From: Pleomorphochaeta sp.
GTDB lineage: Bacteria > Spirochaetota > Spirochaetia > Sphaerochaetales > Sphaerochaetaceae
DNA length: 64,000 nucleotides
Reading direction: 5' to 3'
NCBI GenBank assembly: GCA_028532815.1
Contig: JAQQAS010000003.1
Span: forward strand, 62,001 to 126,000
In this document: piece by piece, positions 15,941 to 24,290 of the stretch
How positions within the stretch are numbered: position 1 is the first letter of the stretch
How the letters are laid out: each line of letters begins with the position of its first letter
Made by a program: the position numbers and the translations under genes
The notes under the pieces: model-generated
The model's database searches: none
What the model was told of the DNA's origin: nothing
What the model saw: only the letters and a program-made list of their open reading frames with translations

Positions 15941-16942
15941 ATGAAAAAGATTTTATTAGCTCTTATGATGGTATCCCTAACTGTGGGATCTATTTTCGCT
16001 CAAGCTCAACAGGAATATCCTTCAAGAGATATTACTGATATCGTTGTATGGGGTGCTGGTGGTGGCACAGATTCTTGTAACCGTATTATTATGGAAGAAA
16101 TGGGAAAAGTTCTTGATGTTAATATCAACGTAAATAACGTTACTGGTGGTAAAGCTGGAATGATTGGTATGACTGAAGCTTACAACAAACCTGCTGATGG
16201 TTATACTCTTTGTGGTTTATCTGAATCAAATACAACTGCTGCAGTTTATGGTTGGGATCACACAATGGATGTTTGGGACTTCTTTATTGTAGGTGGATCA
16301 CCTGATATTTTATCAGTTACTCCTGATAGCCCATATCAAACACTTGAAGATTTAGTTAAAGCTTCAATAAGCAATCCTAATAGTATTAAAGCTGGTGCTG
16401 GTGGACCTGGTTCTATTCACCACTTAAATTTATTAGCATTCATGGAAGGTTCAGGTGCTCAATTAGCATTTATCCCTTATGATGGTTCTGCTGGATCTCA
16501 AAACGCTGCTATGACTGGTGAAATTACAGTAGTTATTACTTCTGTTGCTGAACAAGCTGAAATGATTAAAGCTGGTAAACTAAGACCTTTAGCAATGATG
16601 ACACCTGATGCTTATACTCTAGCTAGTACAACAATTCCTTCATCTTTTGATATGTATCCAGAATTATCAAATTTCTTACCATTAGGCCAACAAATTGGTT
16701 TTGCAGTAAGAGCTGATGTTCCAGAAGCAAATAAAACTATTTTAGAAAATGCTTTCTCAGAAGCTATGCAATCTGATGCAGTTAAAGCTTTTGGTGAACA
16801 ACACTATTACAACTTAAGTGGTAAATATGGTGAAGAAGCAAAAGAAATCTTTAAGAATTTAGAATCAAAATTCTCATGGACATTAAGTGATTTAGGTTCA
16901 GCAGAAGTAGATCCTGCAACACTAGGAATCGCAAGAAAATAA
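15941..16942 (+). CDS. Tripartite tricarboxylate transporter substrate-binding protein (TctC/Bug family)
   Basis: This periplasmic solute receptor has 333 residues and a signal peptide (about 1-20, hydrophobic core LALMMVSLTVGSIFA). Bug-fold features are VVWGAGGGTDSCNRIIME near residue 35, the NVTGGKAGMIGM loop and the GSIHHLNLLAFM and LAFIPYDGSAG segments that line the ligand pocket. Bug proteins bind carboxylates through the two conserved loops; the ligand here is unknown but sugar acids fit the context. It is the first gene of a TctC-B-A operon. A hairpin between it and tctB should give an excess of binding protein. GGAG lies 9 bases before the ATG. Confidence 0.93.
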   Translation: MKKILLALMMVSLTVGSIFAQAQQEYPSRDITDIVVWGAGGGTDSCNRIIMEEMGKVLDVNINVNNVTGGKAGMIGMTEAYNKPADGYTLCGLSESNTTAAVYGWDHTMDVWDFFIVGGSPDILSVTPDSPYQTLEDLVKASISNPNSIKAGAGGPGSIHHLNLLAFMEGSGAQLAFIPYDGSAGSQNAAMTGEITVVITSVAEQAEMIKAGKLRPLAMMTPDAYTLASTTIPSSFDMYPELSNFLPLGQQIGFAVRADVPEANKTILENAFSEAMQSDAVKAFGEQHYYNLSGKYGEEAKEIFKNLESKFSWTLSDLGSAEVDPATLGIARK

Positions 16943-16963
16943 TTTAAACAAAAACTTAAAATA

Positions 16964-16993
16964 CCCACTGGGTAATAGCTCAGTGGGATTTTT
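16964..16993 (+). terminator. Attenuating hairpin between tctC and tctB
   Basis: CCCACTG (16964-16970) pairs with CAGTGGG (16981-16987), followed by five T. Since tctB and tctA follow in the same direction without a clear new promoter, this looks like a partial terminator that lowers membrane-subunit expression. Confidence 0.7.
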
Positions 16994-17006
16994 CAAGGAA
17001 ATAGGT

Positions 17007-17777
17007 ATGGACCAGAACGACAAAAATAAAAATATGAGAGGTGCCGACATTGTTATTAGCATTCTCTTTTTAATTTTAGGGATTTTCATATTAATTGGAG
17101 CATTTCAAATGCCATTAAAAGACTCCTACGGTGGTGTTGATAGCGTTTGGTATGTTTCTCCTGCATTAATGCCTATTATTATTGGTATTGCAATAATTTT
17201 ATTATCATTGGCTATTTTATTATATGCTATCAAGCAAGGTGGATGGGAATTACTAAAAGCTACACATGCTGAAAGAAAAAAAGAACCTATACTCAACGAA
17301 TCAACAGTAAGAATGCTCGCAACCTTAATCCCTCTTTTTTCTTTAGTATTTGTACATCTTAGAATGTTGGATTTCTGTATTGCAGTAGCACTTTATTTAA
17401 CATATACAATTAGTGTTTTTTATTTTGAAGATTATAAAATTTTAAAAGACTCTTTAGGCTTTTATTCAATTCTTATGGTAATTAATTTATTAGTAAGAAT
17501 CACCGGTTTAAACACAATGCTAGATGGCCTATTTGTATTTACAACTGATATTCTTGCAGTAATCGAACTTATTATATTAATTTTATATCTCCGTAAAAAA
17601 GTTAATGCAAGCGATATAAAAGACACATTAATCAAAAAATATCACCAAGCTCTAGGTGTTTCACTAATTACCCCAATAGTAATTGCAGCAGTATTCCGTT
17701 TTGCATTAAGAATTCCAATGCCTAAAGAAGGATTCATAATGAATTTCATGTACTTAATTTACTATGCAATTAAATAG
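17007..17777 (+). CDS. Tripartite tricarboxylate transporter small membrane subunit (TctB)
   Basis: A 256-residue membrane protein with about six hydrophobic segments: ADIVISILFLILGIFILIGA, a segment around ALMPIIIGIAIILLSLAILL, and four more to the C-terminus. TctB is the poorly conserved small subunit of TTT carboxylate transporters. The ATG at 17007 is chosen because AAGGA lies about 8 bases before it; a GTG at 16983 in the same frame would lie inside the right arm of the attenuator hairpin. It is longer than a minimal TctB (about 150-180 residues): extra hydrophobic segments follow the core domain. Confidence 0.82.
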   Translation: MDQNDKNKNMRGADIVISILFLILGIFILIGAFQMPLKDSYGGVDSVWYVSPALMPIIIGIAIILLSLAILLYAIKQGGWELLKATHAERKKEPILNESTVRMLATLIPLFSLVFVHLRMLDFCIAVALYLTYTISVFYFEDYKILKDSLGFYSILMVINLLVRITGLNTMLDGLFVFTTDILAVIELIILILYLRKKVNASDIKDTLIKKYHQALGVSLITPIVIAAVFRFALRIPMPKEGFIMNFMYLIYYAIK

Positions 17778-17790
17778 GGAGAGGATATAA

Positions 17791-19305
17791 ATGAACATAT
17801 TAAATCAATTCTCGGTTTTCTTCACCCAAATTGGATCTATTTTAACTAGTCCAGGCCAACTACTATTACTTTTTGGATGTACATTTATGGGTATCATCTT
17901 TGGAGCACTACCTGGATTAACTGCAACTTTAGGTGTAGCTCTTCTTACAACATTAACATATGGAATGAGTTTAAATGTTGCAATGGTAGCTCTAATGGCC
18001 ATATATGTTGGTGCTGTATACGGTGGATCTTTTTCAGCAATTACTTTAAATATTCCAGGAACTGCCGCTTCAGCAGCTACAGCAATGGAAGGCTACCCTA
18101 TGGCAAAAAAAGGGTTAGCCGGAAAAGCTTTAGGATTAACAACTACAGCTTCAGCTATTGGAACAGTTTTTTCAATACTTTTCGTAGTTGTGTTTATTCC
18201 ACTAATTTCTGAACTAGCTTTACAATTTACATCTGTTGAATATTTCTTACTCGCTTTTTTTGGAATTCAAATTAGTGGAAGTATTTCTTGTCCTGACACC
18301 GTACAAAAAGGTTGGTTAGCTGGATTTTTTGGTCTTTTCTTAGCTATGGTTGGAACAGATAGTTTACAAGTATATCCAAGATTTACTTTGGGCTATTACC
18401 CATTAGAAGGTGGAATTGAAGTTGTTCCTGTATTAATTGGTGCATTTGGTATACCACAAATAATCCAAGTATTAAAAGAACAACAAGCACCACCTAAAGC
18501 TACTAAATTAGATAAAATTATTCCTTCTTGGAAATCAATTGGTAAAAGATTAGGACATATAGTTAGATCTGCATTAATCGGAGTTGGGATTGGTTCAGTG
18601 CCAGGAATTGGAGAAGATATTGCAGCTTGGGTTTCTTATGGTACTGCTAAAGGTACTTCAAAACATCCTGAAGAATATGGTACAGGTTGTGAAGAAGGAA
18701 TAATCGCGACAGAAGTTGCTAACAATGCTTGTATTGGTGGAGCAATGATTCCTCTACTCTCTATGGGTATCCCAGGATCTCCTCCTGCTGCTATGCTTCT
18801 TGGTGCCTTACTACTTCACGGTGTATCCCCAGGACCAATGCTTCAAATTGATAGACCAGGTTTTATTACTGAAGTTGCAGCAATATTACTTCTTGCATCT
18901 TTTGCAATGTGGTTCTGTGGAATATTCTTAGCTCCAAGAGTTGTAAAAATTTTACAAGTTCCACCAGCTTTATTTATGCCTGTAGTTGGTATCTTATGTA
19001 TAATAGGCTCTTATGCTTTAGGACTTAAGATTTTCAATCTATATCTTATGATTCCAATGGGAGTTATAACATATTATTTAGTAAAATATGGCTTCCCTGT
19101 CCCTCCTCTCGTAATTGGAGTAATACTGGGTAAAATGGCTGATGCAAATCTAAGAAGAGGTTTAATGGTATCAGAAGGTTCCCTAAAACCATTCTTTACT
19201 AGACCTGTAGCTTTAATTCTTATAATTGTAATCTTTGTAACCTTTATTACAAATACTTCAATGTACCAGAATTTTAAAGCTAGACGAAAAGCAAAAAAAG
19301 CTTAA
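17791..19305 (+). CDS. Tripartite tricarboxylate transporter large membrane subunit (TctA)
   Basis: The 504-residue large permease of the TTT family, normal length, with about 11-12 hydrophobic segments. Family signatures are GIIFGALPGLTATLGVALL at the N-terminus, YGGSFSAITLNIPGTAASAAT and its repeat-related IPGSPPAAMLLGALLLHGV in the second half. This internal duplication is typical of TctA. It uses an ion gradient to import the carboxylate delivered by the binding protein at 15941. An AGGATAT sequence precedes the start. A strong terminator follows, ending the operon. Confidence 0.95.
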   Translation: MNILNQFSVFFTQIGSILTSPGQLLLLFGCTFMGIIFGALPGLTATLGVALLTTLTYGMSLNVAMVALMAIYVGAVYGGSFSAITLNIPGTAASAATAMEGYPMAKKGLAGKALGLTTTASAIGTVFSILFVVVFIPLISELALQFTSVEYFLLAFFGIQISGSISCPDTVQKGWLAGFFGLFLAMVGTDSLQVYPRFTLGYYPLEGGIEVVPVLIGAFGIPQIIQVLKEQQAPPKATKLDKIIPSWKSIGKRLGHIVRSALIGVGIGSVPGIGEDIAAWVSYGTAKGTSKHPEEYGTGCEEGIIATEVANNACIGGAMIPLLSMGIPGSPPAAMLLGALLLHGVSPGPMLQIDRPGFITEVAAILLLASFAMWFCGIFLAPRVVKILQVPPALFMPVVGILCIIGSYALGLKIFNLYLMIPMGVITYYLVKYGFPVPPLVIGVILGKMADANLRRGLMVSEGSLKPFFTRPVALILIIVIFVTFITNTSMYQNFKARRKAKKA

Positions 19306-19369
19306 ATATAAATTAAAACTAATTATAATTTATTAAATTAATAATTATAATAACTTTAACTTTCCACTT

Positions 19370-19407
19370 ACTATTACAAAAAGAAATTTTTGTAATAGTA
19401 TTTTTTT
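19370..19407 (+). terminator. Terminator of tctCBA
   Basis: ACTATTACAAAAA (19370-19382) and its exact complement (19387-19399) flank a GAAA tetraloop. Seven T follow. Confidence 0.88.
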
Positions 19408-19513
19408 CTCTACTTATAGAACAAAATTATATTCTTTATTTTCATACTTTTGTACAATTGTCCTAATTATTATTCCAAATGATAATAAATAATATAAGGA
19501 AATCTAAAAGCAT

Positions 19514-20338
19514 ATGGACAAGTGTACAATTTTACTAGAAAATTCAAGGAGTGAACTTCTATCAACAGAAGTTGAACATGGCTTATCATTATTAATTGAA
19601 ATAAATGAAGATAAAATGTTATTTGATTTAGGATCAACTGGGTTATTTTATTCGAATGCAAACTTAATGAATATCAATTTATCTTCAGTCAAAACGGTAA
19701 TATTATCTCATAGTCATTATGATCATTGTAGTGGATTATTATCATTCTTAAATAAACAAACAATACAAAAGCTATATGTTGGTTCAGGATTTTTCAAACC
19801 CAAATATGCATTAAATAATAGCACAATCACATATCTAGGATGTGGTTTTGATCGACAATATATCGAAAAAAAGAATATTGAAATTAATGAAATAAAAAAT
19901 ATTAATAAAATTAATGAAGACTTATATCTCGTAACAAATTTTAAACAACATTATAACCATGAACAGATTCCTACTAGATTTGTACATGGAACTTTAGACA
20001 ATTTAACAAAAGATAATTTTGTAGACGAAATTGTTTTAGTGAAAAAAAGAAAATCAGGATTAACATTAATAGTTGGCTGTGCCCACCGCGGAATTTTATC
20101 AATTATCAAAAGTGTTAATTCGTATTTTGAAAAAAATATAGATACTGTTATTGGTGGAATTCATTTAAAAGATGTGAGTGATGAACGTCTTACTTTAACA
20201 AAAGATGAATTAATTAAATTAGGTATTAAAAAAACATTTTTATGCCATTGCAGTGGGGAAAAAATAACTAAATTGTTGAAAGAAGATAATATAATAGAAG
20301 CTAATAATGTGGCTACAGGAGATATTATCCTATTATGA
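19514..20338 (+). CDS. MBL-fold metallo-hydrolase (COG1237-like)
   Basis: This 274-residue protein has the metallo-beta-lactamase fold. The main metal motif is SHSHYDHCSG (about residues 67-76), with later ligands in VGCAHRGILSII and LCHCSGEKI. The arrangement resembles the COG1237 group often named 7,8-dihydropterin-6-yl-methyl-4-(beta-D-ribofuranosyl)aminobenzene 5'-phosphate synthase, a name from archaeal methanopterin synthesis that is probably inappropriate here. There is no signal peptide. It overlaps the CdaR-like gene by 4 bases (ATGA), so it is part of that operon with the GntP permease. A lactonase or ester hydrolase for the imported acid is conceivable but not shown. Confidence 0.85.
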   Translation: MDKCTILLENSRSELLSTEVEHGLSLLIEINEDKMLFDLGSTGLFYSNANLMNINLSSVKTVILSHSHYDHCSGLLSFLNKQTIQKLYVGSGFFKPKYALNNSTITYLGCGFDRQYIEKKNIEINEIKNINKINEDLYLVTNFKQHYNHEQIPTRFVHGTLDNLTKDNFVDEIVLVKKRKSGLTLIVGCAHRGILSIIKSVNSYFEKNIDTVIGGIHLKDVSDERLTLTKDELIKLGIKKTFLCHCSGEKITKLLKEDNIIEANNVATGDIILL

Positions 20339-21438
20339 GCATAAAAAATATAACCACAATAGCACAAGATATAATTGCAAAAACAGCTTCAATTGTAGCT
20401 CCCAATACTGTAAATTTAATGGATGAAAATGGGATAATCATTGCAAGCAGTGATCAAAACAGAATAGGCACTTTTCATTCAGGAGCTCTTTTAGCCATAA
20501 AAGAAAAAAAAGAAATTGATATATTCCCGGATGAAGTTAAAAGTTATGAAGGGGCTAAGCAAGGAGTAAATATCCCTATAATAAAAAAGGGAAAAGCCAT
20601 AGCTGTAATTGGAATATTTGGGAATCCTAATGAAGTTAAACAAACTGCCCTTCTTCTAAGCATTAGCACTTCATTATTTTTAGATCAAGCTGCAGATATG
20701 AAAAGAGAACAACGTAGAATGGCTTTAAGATCTAATTTAAGTGAGATATTATATACTAAAAATTGTGAAAATGATTTTTGTGAAATAATTGATGCTTTAG
20801 GAATATCTATTACTTTCCCAATACAAGCTATACTACTCTCTTTCACTGATACAAAGCTAACTTATAATCAAGTTTATCAAATTTTAAAAGCTAAAAAATT
20901 AATAAATAATAATACTGATATTCTTTTAGAATACCCCTCTCATTATTTATTAATAAAAAGTAAGTTAAATTCAGAATTAAATATATCAAAATTTAAAGCT
21001 CTCTTACTCGAAAAGAATTTAACTAAAATAGTAATTAGTCCAACAATCTCTCATATTAGTGATTTACATTTTTCTATTCTTATCTCAAAGGCTCTAATGT
21101 CATTACCCTACGATTATCAATTTTATAATGGTGATAATTTTGATGATTTAGTTTTACTTGCTTTTGATGATAAGTCTAGAGATTATTTATCTAAATATTA
21201 TTCAGATATGAAATGTAAATTAGATAGTATTAATTCATATTGGTTATATCCGACAGTTGAGGCTTATATAAACAATGATGGAAAAGTGCAAACAATAGCA
21301 AATAGTTTAAATATTCATAAAAACACATGTATTTATAGAATTAACAAAATTCTAGAAATTTGTGAGCTAAAAGAGTGTACATGTTTCACAATTTTCTACT
21401 TTTTTAGAGCGATTATTCATTTAAAAAAAATCGACTAA
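20335..21438 (+). CDS. CdaR-family transcriptional regulator (sugar diacid recognition)
   Basis: The 367-residue protein begins with a diacid-recognition domain (about 1-135): VNLMDENGIIIASSDQNRIG, then GVNIPIIKKGKAIAVIGIFG. The middle part is a degenerate GGDEF-like region. The C-terminus has the PucR/CdaR helix-turn-helix (VQTIANSLNIHKNTCIYRIN, about 318-337). CdaR-type proteins activate uptake and breakdown genes for glycerate, galactarate or glucarate. It is co-translated with the upstream MBL gene and lies 29 bases upstream of a GntP permease, its likely target. Confidence 0.9.
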   Translation: MSIKNITTIAQDIIAKTASIVAPNTVNLMDENGIIIASSDQNRIGTFHSGALLAIKEKKEIDIFPDEVKSYEGAKQGVNIPIIKKGKAIAVIGIFGNPNEVKQTALLLSISTSLFLDQAADMKREQRRMALRSNLSEILYTKNCENDFCEIIDALGISITFPIQAILLSFTDTKLTYNQVYQILKAKKLINNNTDILLEYPSHYLLIKSKLNSELNISKFKALLLEKNLTKIVISPTISHISDLHFSILISKALMSLPYDYQFYNGDNFDDLVLLAFDDKSRDYLSKYYSDMKCKLDSINSYWLYPTVEAYINNDGKVQTIANSLNIHKNTCIYRINKILEICELKECTCFTIFYFFRAIIHLKKID

Positions 21439-21467
21439 TAATCGATATTTTATAGGAGGGAAAAAGA

Positions 21468-22805
21468 ATGTCAGGGATTTATATGTTTTCAGTGATCATT
21501 CTATCAGTTATTGCAATGGTATTGGCCATTAGCAAATTAAAAATTCATCCATTTCTAGTATTAACAACTATTTCTATTTTGGTTGGTTTACTATGTGGTA
21601 TGGATGCCGCTACAGTTGTTGATACTGTAAAAAGTGGGTTTGGTAGCATTTTAGGTGCTATAGGTATTGTTATCTTAGCTGGAACAATAATTGGTACAAT
21701 ATTAGAAAAAACTGGTGCTGCACTAACAATGGCAAATTCAATTTTACATCTAGTTGGAAAAGATAAATCAGCATTAACAATGGCAGCAACAGGATATGTA
21801 ACAGGGATTCCTGTATTTTGTGATTCAGGTTTTGTTATCCTTTCCCCTATTGCAAGAGCACTCGCTGAACAGAGTAATAAAAGTTTAGCAGTATTAGCAA
21901 CAGCTCTTTCTGCTGGCTTATATGCAACACACTGTTTAGTACCTCCAACTCCCGGGCCAATTGCTATGGCTGGAACTTTAAATGCAAATCTTGGTCTAAC
22001 AATCTTGATTGGTTTAATGGTATCAATCCCCGCAACAATTGCAGGATTATTTTATGCTACAAAAGTAACTTCAAAAGTTGATATTAAACCAAATCCTGAA
22101 AATACAGTTGAAGAATTACAAGAAAAATATGGGAAATTACCTTCAGCTCTTCACTCCTTTGCTCCTATTCTCGTTCCAATTATTTTAATTGCATTTAAAT
22201 CTATTGCAGACTTTCCTTCAGCCCCTTTTGGAAATGGATCCTTTGCAAACTTCTTATCCTTTATTGGTAACCCTGTAGTAGCACTACTAATAGGGATAGC
22301 TATTGCAACAACTTTAATTCCTGTTTCAGAAAAACCAAATAAACTAAACTGGGTATCTAAAGGTGTTACAAATGCTGCTGGAATATTAGCAATAACAGGT
22401 GCAGGTGGTGCTTTTGGAGCGATCTTAAAATCACTTCCAATTGCTGAAGCTTTGGCTGGATCTTTACTAAACTTGCATATTGGAGTTTTACTTCCATTTA
22501 TTATTGCAGCTTTACTAAAAACTGCAATGGGAGCTTCAACTGTAGCTATGATAGTAACATCTGCTATGATTGCTCCATTAATGAGTACTTTAGGATTCGA
22601 TAGTGAAATTGCTAAAGTATTAGTCATTATGGCTATTGGTGCTGGTTCAATGACAGTATCTCATGCAAATGACTCTTACTTCTGGGTAGTTTCACAATTT
22701 AGTGATATGAATACAAAAGAAGCTTATAAATGTCAAACTGGTGTAACTGCGGTAATGGGAATAACAACAATTCTAATAGTACTTATTATCTCAATATTTA
22801 TCTAA
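21468..22805 (+). CDS. GntP-family gluconate/glycerate:H+ symporter
   Basis: A 445-residue inner-membrane permease with about 12-14 hydrophobic segments. GntP signatures are GTIIGTILEKTGAALTMAN, TGIPVFCDSGFVILSPIA (about 108-125) and THCLVPPTPGPIAMAG (about 149-164), and near the C-terminus SHANDSYFWVVSQFSDM. GntP members import gluconate, fructuronate or, when next to CdaR, often glycerate. No glycerate kinase is present in the window, so the internal fate of the substrate is open. The ribosome-binding site is TAGGAGGG. A terminator follows. Confidence 0.94.
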   Translation: MSGIYMFSVIILSVIAMVLAISKLKIHPFLVLTTISILVGLLCGMDAATVVDTVKSGFGSILGAIGIVILAGTIIGTILEKTGAALTMANSILHLVGKDKSALTMAATGYVTGIPVFCDSGFVILSPIARALAEQSNKSLAVLATALSAGLYATHCLVPPTPGPIAMAGTLNANLGLTILIGLMVSIPATIAGLFYATKVTSKVDIKPNPENTVEELQEKYGKLPSALHSFAPILVPIILIAFKSIADFPSAPFGNGSFANFLSFIGNPVVALLIGIAIATTLIPVSEKPNKLNWVSKGVTNAAGILAITGAGGAFGAILKSLPIAEALAGSLLNLHIGVLLPFIIAALLKTAMGASTVAMIVTSAMIAPLMSTLGFDSEIAKVLVIMAIGAGSMTVSHANDSYFWVVSQFSDMNTKEAYKCQTGVTAVMGITTILIVLIISIFI

Positions 22806-22825
22806 CCGTTGGTATCAATTTAAAT

Positions 22826-22862
22826 AAATCCATAAGTATTATTTTGCTTATGGATTTTTTTG
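22826..22862 (+). terminator. Terminator after the gntP-type gene
   Basis: AAATCCATAAG (22826-22836) pairs perfectly with CTTATGGATTT (22847-22857), and the T-run continues to 22862. Confidence 0.85.
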
Positions 22863-22927
22863 TTATAACAAATAAGAGAATAAAGCTTTACTATAAATGA
22901 TTAATGAGATACTTTTATATTAAAATT

Positions 22928-24283
22928 ATGAAAACTAAAACAAAATTGATGACCTCTGGGTCAATTAGTAAAAATATAATTTACTTTGCATTTCCCATTT
23001 TTCTAGGAAATTTATTTCAACAATTATATATGATTGTTGATACTATCGTACTCGGAAAATATGTTGGTCGTGAAGCTCTAGCTGCAATAACATCATGTGG
23101 TCCTTTAATCTTTTTAATTGTCGGACTATTTACTGGAATTTTTATTGGAGTTGGCGTTGTTATTTCAAAATTATTCGGAGCTAAAGATTTAATAAAGGTT
23201 GAAAAGGCCTTACATACAACTGTGGCCTTTGCTCTATTAAGTGGGGTAACACTAACTTTAGTTGGATACTTCTTTGCTCCAAAATTATTAATTTTAATGC
23301 AAACACCACCTTCTGTATTAGATGATGCAACAGATTATGTTCAAATTTATTTCTTAGGGATAAGTGCCCTCATTTTATTTAATAGTGCTAGTGGAATACT
23401 TCAAGCAATGGGAGACAGCAAACGCCCATTATACTTCTTAATAGTTTCATCAGTATCGAATATTATACTTGATTTAGTATTTGTAATATATTTCAAGCTA
23501 GGCACAAAAGGAGTTGCTTTAGCTACAATAATCAGTCAATCAATTAGTGCAATATTATCATATAGAATTTTATTAACTACTAAAGATATATATAGAATAT
23601 CAATTAAAAAAATCAAATTAGATATCCCATTATTAAAACAATTTTTAAAAATAGGGATTCCCTCTGGAATACAGAATTCTGTAATTTCTATAGCAAATGT
23701 CTTTGTTCAATCTAGTATTAATATTTTTGGACCAATAGCTATGGCAGGAAATGGATCAATGGTAAGAATCCAAGGCTTTGCCTTTATTCCAGTAACCAGC
23801 TTCGCTATGGCAATGACAACATACACAAGCCAAAATATTGGAGCTGGGGAATTTTTAAGAGTAAAAAAAGGTGCAAAATTTGGGATAATTTCTTCTATAG
23901 TTCTAGCTCAATCAATCGGATTAATTATATTTATCTTTGCTCCAAAACTAATTCTAATTTTCACAAATGACCCTAGTGTAATTGAAATTGGTATATTAAA
24001 AGCAAGAATCACCGCTTTCTTCTTTTTCCAACTGGCTGTTTCTCATATAATGGCTGGAATTTACAGAGGAGCTGGTAAATCTATAATCCCAATGGCTGTA
24101 ATGCTATTATTCTGGTGTGTATTTAGAGTAAGTTATATAACTGTAGCTTTAAAATTCTTCTACGATATTAGAATAGTTTTCTCAGCATATCCATTAACTT
24201 GGACTCTAAGTGCTATAGTTTTCACCATTTATTATTTTAAAGGAAATTGGTTAAATCAATCAAAATTAAGCTTAACTAAATAA
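22928..24283 (+). CDS. MATE-family multidrug efflux transporter
   Basis: This 451-residue membrane protein has 12 hydrophobic segments in two related halves (MatE domains). The N-terminal half begins IIYFAFPIFLGNLFQQLYMIVDT, here cited as positions 19-41, with the usual pattern of DinF/NorM-like proteins; the second half begins LKIGIPSGIQNSVISIANV. These antiporters use Na+ or H+ gradients to export cationic drugs or metabolites. I prefer the ATG at 22928 because the family alignment begins there; an ATG at 22904 would add eight residues and neither has a strong ribosome-binding site. It is convergent with the next gene, only 7 bases away. Confidence 0.92.
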   Translation: MKTKTKLMTSGSISKNIIYFAFPIFLGNLFQQLYMIVDTIVLGKYVGREALAAITSCGPLIFLIVGLFTGIFIGVGVVISKLFGAKDLIKVEKALHTTVAFALLSGVTLTLVGYFFAPKLLILMQTPPSVLDDATDYVQIYFLGISALILFNSASGILQAMGDSKRPLYFLIVSSVSNIILDLVFVIYFKLGTKGVALATIISQSISAILSYRILLTTKDIYRISIKKIKLDIPLLKQFLKIGIPSGIQNSVISIANVFVQSSINIFGPIAMAGNGSMVRIQGFAFIPVTSFAMAMTTYTSQNIGAGEFLRVKKGAKFGIISSIVLAQSIGLIIFIFAPKLILIFTNDPSVIEIGILKARITAFFFFQLAVSHIMAGIYRGAGKSIIPMAVMLLFWCVFRVSYITVALKFFYDIRIVFSAYPLTWTLSAIVFTIYYFKGNWLNQSKLSLTK

Positions 24284-24290
24284 CTTATTA

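Noticed and set aside
22151-22627. Minus-strand 158-codon open frame inside the GntP gene
   Set aside because: It is the antisense of a well-supported permease, with Ala/Pro/Ile-rich content mirroring the permease codons and no start signal.
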